In this document: positions 1 through 9,020 of the stretch, piece by piece
Numbering within the stretch: position 1 is the stretch's first letter
Layout of the letters: every line of letters begins with the position of its first letter
From: Anaeroplasmataceae bacterium
Lineage (GTDB): Bacteria > Bacillota_I > Bacilli_A > Acholeplasmatales > JAEDCM01
NCBI GenBank assembly: GCA_016294165.1
Contig: JAEDCM010000019.1
Location: 1 to 33,212, forward strand
Direction of reading: 5' to 3'
Length of the DNA stretch: 33,212 nucleotides
Position numbers and translations under genes: made by a program
The notes under the pieces: model-generated
The model's database searches: none
What the model was told of the DNA's origin: nothing
Seen by the model: the letters and a program-made list of their open reading frames with translations, nothing else

Positions 1-23
1 TTTTGCGAATGTTCTATTCCCAT
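1..23 (-). CDS. 5' start of an unknown gene running off the left edge
   Basis: Only the first seven codons are visible (M-G-I-E-H-S-Q). The ATG at 23 is preceded at good spacing by a strong Shine-Dalgarno sequence, AAAGGAGG, and further upstream by an extended -10 box. This looks like a real gene start downstream of the recombinase, in the same direction. Nothing can be said about its function. Confidence 0.5.
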
Positions 24-64
24 AAATACCTCCTTTACAAATTACTATTTTTCTTCCAGCTTCT

Positions 65-73
65 ATTATATCA
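65..73 (-). promoter_or_regulatory. extended -10 promoter for the gene at the left edge
   Basis: The minus strand reads TGATATAAT, a perfect extended -10 element, about 40 bases upstream of the ATG at 23. No good -35 box lies at the usual spacing, which is normal for TGn-type promoters. It suggests the gene at the edge is transcribed independently of the recombinase. Confidence 0.5.
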
Positions 74-123
74 TTTTTTTTGAATCAAGAATAGTCTAAT
101 TTAACTTTTAATTATTTAATTAT

Positions 124-1104
124 TTAACAAATAAATCTATGGTGGGATACTTTAACATTTGCCTGATTTACCTTAGCATAATGTAAAGTAGTATCTATTT
201 TCGTATGTCCTAAAAGTTGTTGAACTTGTTCTATTGGCATACCTTTATCTATTGCCCTTGTCGCTAAAGTTCTTCTAAATTTATGGGGATGTACTCTTGG
301 TAAATTAAGTCTTTCACCTAAATTTCTAAGCCTTATTTCAACACCAGAAATATTTAGCCTATTATATGGTTTCAACAATGAAACAAATAATGCTGGATTA
401 TCATCATTTCTATTACTAAGATATTTTTCTAAATGTAATTTTGTTTTAGCATCAAAATACACCTCTCGTTCTTTGTTTCCTTTACCTAAAACTACACAAG
501 ATTGATTAATAAAATCTATATCATCAATATTTAAATTTACAAGTTCCCCGACCCTTACTCCAGTAGAAGATAAGAAATCAACTAATGCTAGGTCCCTAAT
601 AGTTTTACACCCATCTCTTAATTTTTCAATATTTTCATCGCTATATGTTTCCTTTATTATTGTTTGAGTTTTAATTCTATGAATTCTACGAATAGGACTT
701 TTTAGAATATAGTCTTCACTTTCTAGCCAAGAAAAAAAACTAGATAATATTCTCCTTATATTATCTATCGTAACATTTCCACAATCATTGATTGATTGAT
801 AACTTACTAGATATTCTCTTAAATCATTGGTATCGATCAATTTTACATTCTTATCTATTTTATTTAACATATCATTAATGGTTTTACTATAATAATCTAT
901 TGTTCTAGGAGAACAACCCTCTAATTTCTTAGATGATAAAAAAAGTCCATTATAATCAATATTATTATTTAAGGCTTTTTCTTTTTCAATAAAATCTATA
1001 TTACAAAGTGTACAAGTAAGATTCTTTTTTAATTGTTCTAGTTGATAATTATTTAGGTAATTATTCATATCAGCAACAATACTATTAATTAATTTATCTT
1101 TCAT
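124..1104 (-). CDS. tyrosine recombinase / integrase (XerC/XerD-like)
   Basis: This is a 326-aa tyrosine site-specific recombinase that cuts and rejoins DNA through a covalent phosphotyrosine intermediate. An N-terminal SAM-like core-binding region (about 50-140) precedes the catalytic domain (about 155-320). The expected active-site residues are visible: R184 (TGVRVGEL), K208 in the beta-hairpin (GKGNKER), H274-x-x-R277 (HPHKFRR), H300 (LLGH) and nucleophile Y309 (HYAKV), so the enzyme looks intact. Its ATG overlaps the TAA of an upstream coding fragment by one base, which implies translational coupling. It is not next to replication-termination genes and sits beside a broken PBP gene. That favours a mobile-element integrase or DNA invertase over the housekeeping XerC or XerD. 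Stop codon TAA. Confidence 0.9.
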   Translation of the reverse strand: MKDKLINSIVADMNNYLNNYQLEQLKKNLTCTLCNIDFIEKEKALNNNIDYNGLFLSSKKLEGCSPRTIDYYSKTINDMLNKIDKNVKLIDTNDLREYLVSYQSINDCGNVTIDNIRRILSSFFSWLESEDYILKSPIRRIHRIKTQTIIKETYSDENIEKLRDGCKTIRDLALVDFLSSTGVRVGELVNLNIDDIDFINQSCVVLGKGNKEREVYFDAKTKLHLEKYLSNRNDDNPALFVSLLKPYNRLNISGVEIRLRNLGERLNLPRVHPHKFRRTLATRAIDKGMPIEQVQQLLGHTKIDTTLHYAKVNQANVKVSHHRFIC

Positions 1105-1279
1105 TAGTTATAGTCCTTTTCATTATTTTGAAATAACTTACTAAATTCTTTTTGAGCATCTTCCATTTCATCATTTATTTTTCTAATAGCATTAGTATTA
1201 ACATCAATCTTGGTAATTTGTTTTATAGAATTTAAAGGGTTCTCAATAAACTTAAATGTGTTCCTGTATTCACCAGAAG
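1104..1279 (-). pseudogene. C-terminal fragment of an unknown protein, start missing
   Basis: An open frame with no plausible start codon at its head enters from the PBP junction and ends in TAA at 1104-1106, overlapping the recombinase ATG. The last part reads MEDAQKEFSKLFQNNEKDYN, charged and probably helical. Directly upstream the frame hits a stop inside the PBP gene, so this tail and the PBP belong to different genes joined here. The one-base overlap with the recombinase suggests the tail originally belonged to the gene before the recombinase in a mobile element. I do not recognise the family. Confidence 0.45.
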
Positions 1280-2326
1280 ATTACATGAATTTTGTAATAC
1301 TTGTAAAAAAGTTTGAGAACCATGTCCTCCAGCTTTCCAATCCTTAATTCTCCTATCCTCAACAATTTTATAACCAGAACAGAAAAACGGCTCATCAAGG
1401 CTAATAACCCCTTCTTCTAATCCTGCAGCAAAAGTCAAAATCTTAAAAGTTGATCCAGGCTCATAGCTCATCCAAATGGGGAGATTTCTATTATAAATCT
1501 CTTGAGGATATTCTTGATAATTTTCTGGATCAAAGGTTGGATATGAACCCATTCCTAAGATTTCACCTGTCTTAGGATTAGTTGACAAAACAAGCATTTG
1601 TTCAGGATTATATCGATTAACAGCTTCTTCTATCACTCTTTCAATCGTTAATTGGATTTCTAAATCAATGGTTAAATATAAATCCATTCCTGGCACTGAT
1701 CCTTCATAGACTCCTGGAATATTTCCTAATAGATTTCCTTTGGCATCAGTGTATATTTTTAAAGCTCCTTTATTACCCTTTAAATAACTATCATATATAT
1801 TTTCAATACCAGCAATTCCTTGATTATCAATTCCACAAAATCCTAACACGCTAGCTAATAATGATTTATATGGATAATATCTAACAGTATCTCCAACAAC
1901 ATATACACCCATAATATTTGCTTTACTTATTTTATTAGCAATATCTGATGTAATTTTTCTCCCTTCAGGTTTAATTAATTCAATACTTACATTTTTATTC
2001 AAATGATCATATATACTATCTCTACTAACACCTAAGGTGTTTGATAAGAAATATGCAACAGCATCTTTATCCTTTATTTGTCTGGGGATAACCGCAACGG
2101 AAGGACTCAATTTATTTCCAACAAGTAAATTCCCATTTCGATCATAAATATTTCCTCGTACTGAATCAATGGGTATATCCTTACTCCATAATTCATAGGC
2201 CATATTATTAATTCTATTACCCATAAAAATTTGAATATATCCAACCCTAATTAACAAAAGAATAAACGAAAAAATCATCAATAAAAAAATTAAAACTACT
2301 CTTTTTTTTAAACCTAATAAATACAC
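1232..2326 (-). pseudogene. SpoVD-like class B penicillin-binding protein, 3'-truncated
   Basis: Class B PBPs are membrane-anchored peptidoglycan transpeptidases; SpoVD acts in spore cortex synthesis and its paralogues in septal or lateral wall growth. There is an N-terminal membrane anchor (about 5-28), the dimerisation domain with RGNIYDRNG, and the start of the transpeptidase domain with SxxK in YEPGSTFKI and the SxN motif in QNSCN. Around the active serine the wording (YPQEIYNRNLPIWMSYEPGS) is closest to SpoVD. Family members are about 600-650 aa. This one stops after about 365 aa with an unrelated tail straight after SCN, and the KTG motif is missing, so it should be inactive. The GTG at 2326 is preferred because AGGTG lies correctly before it; another GTG at 2335 is in frame. 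Confidence 0.85.
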
Positions 2327-2441
2327 TATAATCACCTATGTAATTATATGTGCAAATGACAAAAAATAGCCTTATAAAAGATTATTCTGATGTTGTATTT
2401 TAAAAAGTACACTTTAAACTTTTCCATATAAAAGCAACAAT

Positions 2442-2483
2442 AAAAAAAGAACCTAACTCATAAATCAATGAGTATGCGGTTCT
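2442..2483 (-). terminator. intrinsic terminator of the carD-like gene
   Basis: On the minus strand AGAACC pairs with GGTTCT and CTCAT pairs with ATGAG, followed by a run of seven T. The stem overlaps the TAG stop codon of the CarD-like gene. It separates this gene from the PBP gene downstream. Confidence 0.85.
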
Positions 2484-2964
2484 ATATTAAACAATTGTTA
2501 ATACTATTTATTGTTTCTTCTTTATTAGAATTAAAAGAAATATTGAACTCATCTACTAATGTTTCTAAAGCTTTATCAAGAATTTGATTATCTGTATCAC
2601 TGAAGCTTAATTGCTTTGACTTACGTTCATTTTTATAATATGTCAAGGTTTTAACTAAAAACGCTAAATCATAAGGATTGTTACTTCCAACCTTTTTACT
2701 ACAAACCTCTCTTCTTTTTTTGCAAGTTAAACTTAAATCTACATCTAATTCTTTGATATAATTTAAAACCTCCATTGCCTCTTCTTTATCAAGGGGTTTT
2801 CTTATAATTTCAGTATTAGCACCTATTGGCACATAAATGGTAATTCTAGAATCTCTTAATGGCGTAACCCTATAAAATTCTCTATCATCATTCATAATTA
2901 CTTCAGCAATTTCACATAAACCATGTATACGATGAACAACTAAATCTTTAATTTGAAAACTCAT
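2482..2964 (-). CDS. CarD/CdnL-family transcription factor
   Basis: A 160-aa protein of the CarD_TRCF/CdnL type. These bind the RNA polymerase beta subunit through an N-terminal Tudor-like domain and stabilise open promoter complexes. The start MSFQIKDLVVHRIHGLCEIAEV, with YRVTPLRDSRITIYVPI after it, is the RNAP-interacting domain; the rest (about 65-160) is the helical C-terminal domain. The ATG at 2964 follows AGGAGGTGACCTT; an upstream in-frame ATG at 3045 would lie before the promoter and is rejected. It has its own promoter and terminator. It ends in TAG. Family assignment is firm; its exact regulon is unknown. Confidence 0.85.
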   Translation of the reverse strand: MSFQIKDLVVHRIHGLCEIAEVIMNDDREFYRVTPLRDSRITIYVPIGANTEIIRKPLDKEEAMEVLNYIKELDVDLSLTCKKRREVCSKKVGSNNPYDLAFLVKTLTYYKNERKSKQLSFSDTDNQILDKALETLVDEFNISFNSNKEETINSINNCLI

Positions 2965-2994
2965 AAGGTCACCTCCTATAATCTCTTTAATATT

Positions 2995-3023
2995 ATTATA
3001 CCATTTTTTGGGTATTTTTGTAA
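2995..3023 (-). promoter_or_regulatory. promoter of the carD-like gene
   Basis: The minus strand shows TTACAA, a 17-base spacer ending in TGG, then TATAAT: an extended -10 promoter about 30 bases upstream of the AGGAGG site. Confidence 0.65.
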
Positions 3024-3066
3024 GTATAATTTTATAAGAATTCAAATCATACTATGTTTAAAAAAC

Positions 3067-3087
3067 AAAAAAAGGCTTAAAAAAGCC
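3067..3087 (-). terminator. second hairpin terminator after the cotD-like gene
   Basis: GGCTT and AAGCC pair around a T-rich loop and are followed by seven T on the minus strand. It lies just downstream of another terminator hairpin (3097-3120), so the cotD-like gene is doubly terminated. Confidence 0.7.
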
Positions 3088-3096
3088 ATTTATAAA

Positions 3097-3120
3097 TAAA
3101 GCCCTAGCATTTTGCTAGGG
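3097..3120 (-). terminator. first hairpin terminator after the cotD-like gene
   Basis: A perfect eight-base stem, CCCTAGCA with TGCTAGGG, sits a few bases after the stop codon of the cotD-like gene and is followed by CTTTATTT on the minus strand. Confidence 0.75.
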
Positions 3121-3125
3121 TATTC

Positions 3126-3347
3126 TTAACATTGATCAACATAAACTGTTTCTTCACTACAGCTATATTTTGGAATATAGATATGCTTTCTTACACAAGT
3201 GTTTACAACATGTGTGTGGCAATTATAATAATGCGGAACTTCTTCTACAAAACACTTATTTATAACTTGACAAGTGTCCTTTGGCCCACAACAATTATTT
3301 GAACCCATATATCCCATGTTTTGATAATTTTGATACATATTATTCAT
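3126..3347 (-). CDS. CotD-like spore coat protein
   Basis: A 73-aa protein rich in Cys, His, Asn and Tyr. It has an N-terminal MNNMYQNYQNMGY stretch and a core EEVPHYYNCHTHVVN followed by HIYIPKYS. That pattern of spaced His and aromatic residues resembles the conserved centre of spore coat protein CotD, an inner-coat protein of Bacillus spores. The ATG has a good ribosome site (GGAGAGGGGG). Nine cysteines in 73 residues suggest disulfide or metal-linked assembly. Sporulation-sigma promoter elements were not recognised. The assignment rests on composition and motif memory only; a general Cys/His-rich small protein is the alternative. Confidence 0.6.
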   Translation of the reverse strand: MNNMYQNYQNMGYMGSNNCCGPKDTCQVINKCFVEEVPHYYNCHTHVVNTCVRKHIYIPKYSCSEETVYVDQC

Positions 3348-3407
3348 AATGATCCCCCTCTCCTTATTAATATATTAATAAATCATACTAATAGGTAGGG
3401 CATAAAA

Positions 3408-3635
3408 CTAATTTGCATTTTTTTCTAAAACTAAACCTCTTCTAATAGCCTCATTCATAAAATATTCTGAAAGCTTAGGGCATCCATTTTCCGCAAACTC
3501 CATCGCTGAATCATAGATTTGTTCCTTAGTCATGTTTAGCTGGCGAATCTTTTGAATGCTTAATCTCATTAGCTTTTTTTCTTCATCTGTCAAATCTAAA
3601 GTATCTAATTCTTCATATAATTCTTGTCTTTTCAT
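3408..3635 (-). CDS. 75-aa hypothetical protein
   Basis: A short, soluble, probably all-helical protein, MKRQELYEELDTLDLTDEEK at the start and ending near RRGLVLEKNAN. No transmembrane segment or catalytic motif is visible. The ATG at 3635 is chosen because GGAGGTG lies five bases before it; an upstream ATG at 3656 would precede the ribosome site. An extended -10 (3661-3669) lies upstream, and no terminator separates it from the cotD-like gene, so the two may be co-transcribed. Ends in TAG. I do not recognise the family. Confidence 0.7.
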   Translation of the reverse strand: MKRQELYEELDTLDLTDEEKKLMRLSIQKIRQLNMTKEQIYDSAMEFAENGCPKLSEYFMNEAIRRGLVLEKNAN

Positions 3636-3660
3636 TATAACACCTCCGATGCTCATAATG

Positions 3661-3669
3661 ATTATAACA
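3661..3669 (-). promoter_or_regulatory. extended -10 promoter for the 75-aa gene
   Basis: TGTTATAAT on the minus strand lies 26 bases before the ATG at 3635, just after the terminator of the preceding gene. The -35 region is only T-rich. Confidence 0.5.
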
Positions 3670-3678
3670 AATTATTTT

Positions 3679-3709
3679 AAAAAAATAAAGCCTAGTCGAA
3701 ACTAGACTT
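3679..3709 (-). terminator. terminator after the Bax-inhibitor gene
   Basis: AAGTCTAGT pairs over nine bases with ACTAGGCTT (one G-T pair) around a TTCG tetraloop, followed by TATTTTTTT on the minus strand. A textbook intrinsic terminator. Confidence 0.9.
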
Positions 3710-3714
3710 AAAGT

Positions 3715-4464
3715 TTAATCTTTATTTGCTCTAGAAGCAATAATCATTAAAACTCTTAATATTTGGATGTATAAGTAAATGATTGACACCATTAAGCCTA
3801 ATGCACATGTCCACTCATATCTCTTATCAAATCCACCTTCTACCAAGTTAGTTACATTAGCAAAATCCACAATTAAGCTTAATGCAGCAATTACAACAAC
3901 AGCAACTGCAATAATCAATGCAAATGCTCCATTACCATAGAACACATCTACAAGTGCTGATGTGAATAAAGATGTAAATAAAATTACTAGATTTACAAGT
4001 AAAATTGATAATAATGCTGTATAAATAAATGCTCTAAACTTTGAACTAGCACGAATTACTCCAGTTACATATAAGAATAACATAACTGTAAATGTCGCAA
4101 TTGTCGCAATAATTGCACTAGATGCGATTCCTGGGAATGCTGCATCAACAATTGCAGTTGTAACTCCTAAAGTAACACCTTGGAAAATAGCATATAAAAT
4201 ACCACAAATCATTGCTGCTGATGGAACACGATATCCCACTAATGCACTAATCAAACATACAATTGGTGAAATAATTATCATTGCAAATAAAGCATTTACT
4301 GGAATAGCTACAACACCAATAACTCCAAATAATACTACTAATCCTAAAAGGATAAAAGTTTTAATTGATACTCCGGTATAAGTTGCAGCATAACTACTTG
4401 AATAATCTTCTGTGTCATTTACTTGAATAGATGAAAACATTGGATTACCTTTTCTTTCATTCAT
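3715..4464 (-). CDS. Bax inhibitor-1/YccA family membrane protein
   Basis: A 249-aa integral membrane protein with a cytoplasmic, Ser/Thr/Tyr-rich N terminus (about 1-33) and seven hydrophobic segments from about 34 to 245. The pattern matches the bacterial Bax inhibitor-1/YccA (TMBIM) family, whose studied members are pH-sensitive calcium-leak channels or modulators of membrane proteases. The C-terminal helix with R-Y-E-W then GLMVSIIYLYIQILRVLM is typical. It follows polC with a 37-base gap but has a promoter overlapping the polC 3' end and its own terminator, so it is probably transcribed alone. Start supported by AGGAGGG nine bases upstream. Physiological role in this organism unknown. 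Confidence 0.85.
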   Translation of the reverse strand: MNERKGNPMFSSIQVNDTEDYSSSYAATYTGVSIKTFILLGLVVLFGVIGVVAIPVNALFAMIIISPIVCLISALVGYRVPSAAMICGILYAIFQGVTLGVTTAIVDAAFPGIASSAIIATIATFTVMLFLYVTGVIRASSKFRAFIYTALLSILLVNLVILFTSLFTSALVDVFYGNGAFALIIAVAVVVIAALSLIVDFANVTNLVEGGFDKRYEWTCALGLMVSIIYLYIQILRVLMIIASRANKD

Positions 4465-4490
4465 TCTATCTATCCCTCCTTCAATATAAC

Positions 4491-4518
4491 ATTATATCAT
4501 ATTAATCAGAAAATGCAA
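4491..4518 (-). promoter_or_regulatory. promoter of the Bax-inhibitor gene, partly inside polC
   Basis: TTGCAT, a 16-base spacer and TGATATAAT on the minus strand. The -35 box lies in the last codons of polC. Confidence 0.6.
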
Positions 4519-7500
4519 ATAAATCATATTCTTGCTTTTCCTCATTATCTTTTAAACCACTAAAAATGCCAAAGGAGTCCATCTTTTCAATAACTGTTTT
4601 ATTAGTTTTTGTACGAGAAGCAAAATCCTCTTTTGAAGTAAACAGCTTATTCTCGCGAGCCTCAACAATACTCTCCGCCGCTGCAGGACCCATACCATCA
4701 ATAGCTCCAAAAGGGAAAATTAAAGACTTATCATCAATTACAAACTCACTAGCCTTACTGATATTTAAATCAGGAACCTTGAAGGAGAATCCTCTTTGAA
4801 CCATCTCTAATGCCACATATAAGCATGTTAGTAAATCATCCGCCTTAGCAGCTGATAATGTCGTATTGCCATTTTTAAGCTCATTGATCTTATTTTTTAT
4901 TCCATTGGCAGAACTACACATTACCTCAATATCAAAGGTATCAGCACGCTTAGAAAAATATGCACAATAGAATAATATTGGCTTATGAACCTTAAACCAT
5001 GCAATTCTTAAAGCCATCAGAACATAAGCTGTCGCATGCGCCTTTGGAAACATGTATTTAATCTGACCACATGACCAAATATACCACTCTGGAACACGCT
5101 TACTACGCATATATTCCTCATATTCCTTCCACTTTTCAGGATTTCCACTAGCCTTACCCTTACGAACGAATTCCATTATTTCAAAAGCCTTAGCTGGCTC
5201 AAGACCTTGATACATTAAATATACCATAATATCATCACGACATCCGATTACTTCTTTAAACTCAACCTTGCCTAATTCCGGCTTATTACCTAAAACAAGC
5301 ATTTGTGCATTATTTAACCAAACATCGGTTCCATGTGATAAACCAGAAATTTTTACTAATTCCGCAAATGTTTTTGGCTTCGTATCCACAAGCATTTGGC
5401 GAACAAAATCTGTTCCAAACTCTGGCACTGCATAGCTAGCTACCTCACTCATAATATCATTAGGAGTAACTCCTAAAACCTCAGTCCCACTGAATAATTT
5501 TAAAACTTCCTTATCATCAACTGGAATATTTCGAGCATCATTAAATGGGAATTCCTCCGGGTGAGCATAGACATATTGCATTAGGAATTTTATTAATGTT
5601 GGATCATCATGCCCAAGAATGTCTAATTTCAACAAATTAGACTCAAATGAGTGATAATCAAAGTGGGTTGTTCTAAAGCTGTTTGTTGAATCATCCGCCG
5701 GATATTGAATAGGGGTTACATCAAAAATTTCAATTCTTGATGGAACAACAACAATTCCTCCTGGATGTTGACCTGTCGAGCGTCTAACACCCTCAACCTT
5801 TTTCGCGATTCTTTCAATTTCTGCACGGCGCTTCATGATGTTATTATCCTTGAAATATCCATCAACAAAGCCAAATGCAGTCTTTTCAGCCACAGTTGCA
5901 ATTGTTCCTGCACGATAAGCATAATCATATCCCATTACACTGCGAATATAATCATGTGCCTTAGGCTGATATTCACCTGAGAAGTTAAGGTCGATATCCG
6001 GAACCTTATCTCCCTTAAATCCAAGGAAGGTTTCAAACGGAATATCGTGACCATCTTTAACTAAATTAGCTCCACAACATGGACACTTAGCATCAGGTAA
6101 ATCATATCCTGATTCCGCATAATCAAGGCAAACCTGTAATCTTTCCTCAATTTTGCGAACACCATATTTTTTCTTTTCTTCATCATTCATTTTAAATGAT
6201 GAGAATTGACATCTAGGGCATCTATAATGTGGAGATAAAGGATTAACCTCAGTAATATTCATCATGGTTGCTACAAAACTTGAACCAACTGAACCACGGC
6301 TTCCTACTAGATATCCATCATCTAATGACTTTTTAACAAGCAAATGCGACATATAATAAACAGATGAGAATTTATTGTTAATGATGCTATTTAGCTCTTT
6401 ATTCAAACGCTCACTAACGATTTCTGGCAATTCAGCACCATATAGGGCATGAACATTCTCATTAACCATACGCTTTAATTCCTCTTCAATTGAAGGAACA
6501 CCTAATGAATCCTTGAACTCATCATCCGCAGGCGCAAATAATCCCTTAGGAAAAACACTAACATTTTCAATCATATCATTGATTAGATTAGTATTATCAA
6601 TAACAATTTCATGAACTAAATCCTTGTTTAAAAAAGAAAACTCAATAATCATCTCATCAGTTGTTCTAAAATGTTGTCTTGTTGTGCTTGGAAACTTAGC
6701 CAAGGTATGTCTTCCACCTCCAACGGATGGGGTTCTTAAATAAACATCACGAAGCATTTGATCCTCTGGATTAATATAATGAACATCACCTGTTGCCACA
6801 ACAATTTTATTCTTTTCCTTAGCTGCTTTGATAATTTTTTCAATGGTTGTATTGATGATATAATCACCATCCTGGTAAGTGTTTAATTTTAAATGGGCAT
6901 AAACACTTGGCGGTTGAACCTCAATATAATCATAGAAATCAATTTTAGCAAGTAATTCCTCGTAGCTCTTATTTAAAGCAGTCTCAAATACTTCTCCATT
7001 ACAACAAGCACTACCAATTAATAAGCCCTCACGGTTTTGGCTAATAACCGATTTAAGAGCACGAGGCCCTTTATATAAATGAGTTGTTAACTCATCACTT
7101 ATGATCTTAAATAAATTACGATATCCCGTTTGATTCTTAACAAGTGCTGTTACATGATATGGATGAACTTTTTTATAAACATCCTCATGAAGTTTATCAA
7201 AATCCTGATAATTAGAAACTCCTCTACGATAAACCTCATCTAGCATAATCAAAAAGCATTTAGCAGTTGCCATCGCATCATCAGTCGCACGGTGATGGTT
7301 TTCTAATTTAACCTTTAGGAAGCGTACTAATGGATCTAACCCAAAAAACTTCATTTGTTCAAAATATAACGCACGTGCTAAGGTCATTGTATCAATTGCT
7401 GGGAATTTCTCATACTTAATATTCAATTTATCAAAATTAGCATAAATATGTCCAATATCAAAGTTCGCATTATGTGCTACTAAAATAGAATCTTGGCAAA

Positions 7501-9001
7501 ACTCATAAAATCTAGGAATGATTACTTCTGCACCACTAGCACTTCTAAGCATATCATCGGTGATTCCAGTTAAATCAGTTGTAAATTTTGTAAGTGGCAT
7601 GCTTGGTTTAATGAACTCCTCAAACACATCAACCATTTGCCCATTGATATATTTATATGCACCAATTTCAATGATTTCATCATAATCAGTTGAAAGTCCG
7701 GTTGTCTCAATATCAAAAATAACATATGAAGCATTTCTTAAAGGAATATCACGCTTATCAAAAGCGATGTAATATGAATCCTCATCAACCATTGATAGCT
7801 CCGCACCATAAATTGGTTTTATTTCTTTTCCCTTACAAGCCTTGGCGATATCTGGGAAGGAATAAACACAATCATGATCAGTGATGGCAATGGCCTTATG
7901 ACCCCATTTTTCAGTTAAGCCAATCAAATCGTCAACATTCGCAATACTATCCATTGCACTCATAATAGTGTGGGCATGAAGCTCTACTCTTTTTTTAGTA
8001 GACTTATCATCTCGATTGTTTTTTTCGCTTGGCTTATCAACAATCAAAATTGCATCCGCATTAATTACAATATCCTTAATAAAGGTATCATAGGTAGCTC
8101 TACCATTAACCTTAATAAAGCTTCCAACCTTAATTTGATTTAAAACCTCTAATTCATTATCCGCAAACGCAAATCTTTTGACAAGAATTGAATCCGTATT
8201 ATCAGTTATTTTACATGTAAATAAATGGGTGTTCTCCCTCTTAGCCTTAGGCATCTTTTTCATTTCTAATTCAAAAACTTGACCTAAGATTGTAAAGATT
8301 GGAACATCAACATTATGAGCATAATCCTCTAATCCTAATTGATCAACCGGTATATTTTTAATATCCACCGGTTCATCCTTAGTGATATCCTTTTTGTATT
8401 GAAATTTACCAATTTTAACAGGCTTCTTTTCAGTAGCTGCCTCTAATTCCTGCTTCTTAACCATTTCCTCAAGAGTGCGAACATTATTGCTGATGTTTTC
8501 ATCAATCTCCTCAGAAATCAATCTTAAATCATCACAAACAACAAATTTAACACTAACCTCTAATCCATATTTTTTAAACTCATCGGCAATCAATGACTCA
8601 TAACGTGATAAATGCGCCTCATCCTTAGCCACATTTATTGTGTATTCATTATCCTTATAGGTAACGTTAAAGCTTTTTAAAATAGTAAAACGGGCTCTTT
8701 TATTAATTAAATCTGATACGACTAAATCCCAATATTCCATCATGTCAATGTTATCTAAGAATTTATCCACATATTTAATATTAACAATTAACTCATTTAT
8801 AAAATCCGGTTTAAGTAATAAATCAACCTTTGATAAAAAATCTGCAATTTCTTTAGGTGAAAAAACACTAGGAAGATTAAAATTTAAAACCCATTTCTTT
8901 TCCTTCTCATGAGCAAAAACACTATCTAAAATAGTGTCGTTTAAATTTTTTTTATTCGCAATTTCAATTTGATTCAAAAACAATTCAAATTTTGTGTTCA
9001 T
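4502..9001 (-). CDS. polC: DNA polymerase III alpha subunit, PolC type
   Basis: The replicative polymerase of low-GC Gram-positives, with built-in 3'-5' proofreading exonuclease. In order: an N-terminal domain (1-225), an OB fold (about 235-320), the PHP domain beginning at RVELHAHT (338-345), the exonuclease inserted in PHP with DIETTG at 430-435 and ending near 600, the rest of PHP, then the palm, fingers and thumb. PDIDLNFSGEY carries the palm carboxylates. A zinc-binding loop is visible as CPRC and later CPCC. Length 1499 aa against about 1440 in Bacillus. Start supported by AGGTG upstream. It sits after the terminator of the JetABC-like operon and has its own extended -10 promoter. All tryptophans are TGG. 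Stop TAA. Confidence 0.98.
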   Translation of the reverse strand: MNTKFELFLNQIEIANKKNLNDTILDSVFAHEKEKKWVLNFNLPSVFSPKEIADFLSKVDLLLKPDFINELIVNIKYVDKFLDNIDMMEYWDLVVSDLINKRARFTILKSFNVTYKDNEYTINVAKDEAHLSRYESLIADEFKKYGLEVSVKFVVCDDLRLISEEIDENISNNVRTLEEMVKKQELEAATEKKPVKIGKFQYKKDITKDEPVDIKNIPVDQLGLEDYAHNVDVPIFTILGQVFELEMKKMPKAKRENTHLFTCKITDNTDSILVKRFAFADNELEVLNQIKVGSFIKVNGRATYDTFIKDIVINADAILIVDKPSEKNNRDDKSTKKRVELHAHTIMSAMDSIANVDDLIGLTEKWGHKAIAITDHDCVYSFPDIAKACKGKEIKPIYGAELSMVDEDSYYIAFDKRDIPLRNASYVIFDIETTGLSTDYDEIIEIGAYKYINGQMVDVFEEFIKPSMPLTKFTTDLTGITDDMLRSASGAEVIIPRFYEFCQDSILVAHNANFDIGHIYANFDKLNIKYEKFPAIDTMTLARALYFEQMKFFGLDPLVRFLKVKLENHHRATDDAMATAKCFLIMLDEVYRRGVSNYQDFDKLHEDVYKKVHPYHVTALVKNQTGYRNLFKIISDELTTHLYKGPRALKSVISQNREGLLIGSACCNGEVFETALNKSYEELLAKIDFYDYIEVQPPSVYAHLKLNTYQDGDYIINTTIEKIIKAAKEKNKIVVATGDVHYINPEDQMLRDVYLRTPSVGGGRHTLAKFPSTTRQHFRTTDEMIIEFSFLNKDLVHEIVIDNTNLINDMIENVSVFPKGLFAPADDEFKDSLGVPSIEEELKRMVNENVHALYGAELPEIVSERLNKELNSIINNKFSSVYYMSHLLVKKSLDDGYLVGSRGSVGSSFVATMMNITEVNPLSPHYRCPRCQFSSFKMNDEEKKKYGVRKIEERLQVCLDYAESGYDLPDAKCPCCGANLVKDGHDIPFETFLGFKGDKVPDIDLNFSGEYQPKAHDYIRSVMGYDYAYRAGTIATVAEKTAFGFVDGYFKDNNIMKRRAEIERIAKKVEGVRRSTGQHPGGIVVVPSRIEIFDVTPIQYPADDSTNSFRTTHFDYHSFESNLLKLDILGHDDPTLIKFLMQYVYAHPEEFPFNDARNIPVDDKEVLKLFSGTEVLGVTPNDIMSEVASYAVPEFGTDFVRQMLVDTKPKTFAELVKISGLSHGTDVWLNNAQMLVLGNKPELGKVEFKEVIGCRDDIMVYLMYQGLEPAKAFEIMEFVRKGKASGNPEKWKEYEEYMRSKRVPEWYIWSCGQIKYMFPKAHATAYVLMALRIAWFKVHKPILFYCAYFSKRADTFDIEVMCSSANGIKNKINELKNGNTTLSAAKADDLLTCLYVALEMVQRGFSFKVPDLNISKASEFVIDDKSLIFPFGAIDGMGPAAAESIVEARENKLFTSKEDFASRTKTNKTVIEKMDSFGIFSGLKDNEEKQEYDLFAFSD

Positions 9002-9020
9002 CTTAATTCACCTATAAAAA

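Noticed and set aside
3364..3381. Perfect 18-bp palindrome TTATTAATATATTAATAA upstream of the cotD-like gene
   Set aside because: It is made only of A and T in an AT-rich spacer, so chance is likely, and no promoter could be fitted to it with confidence.
4502..9001. Organism-wide use of the Mollicute genetic code (UGA as Trp)
   Set aside because: polC, leuS, jetC and all other long genes use TGG for Trp and stay open when TGA is treated as a stop, so full code-4 use is not supported; only the narrower UGA observation is kept.
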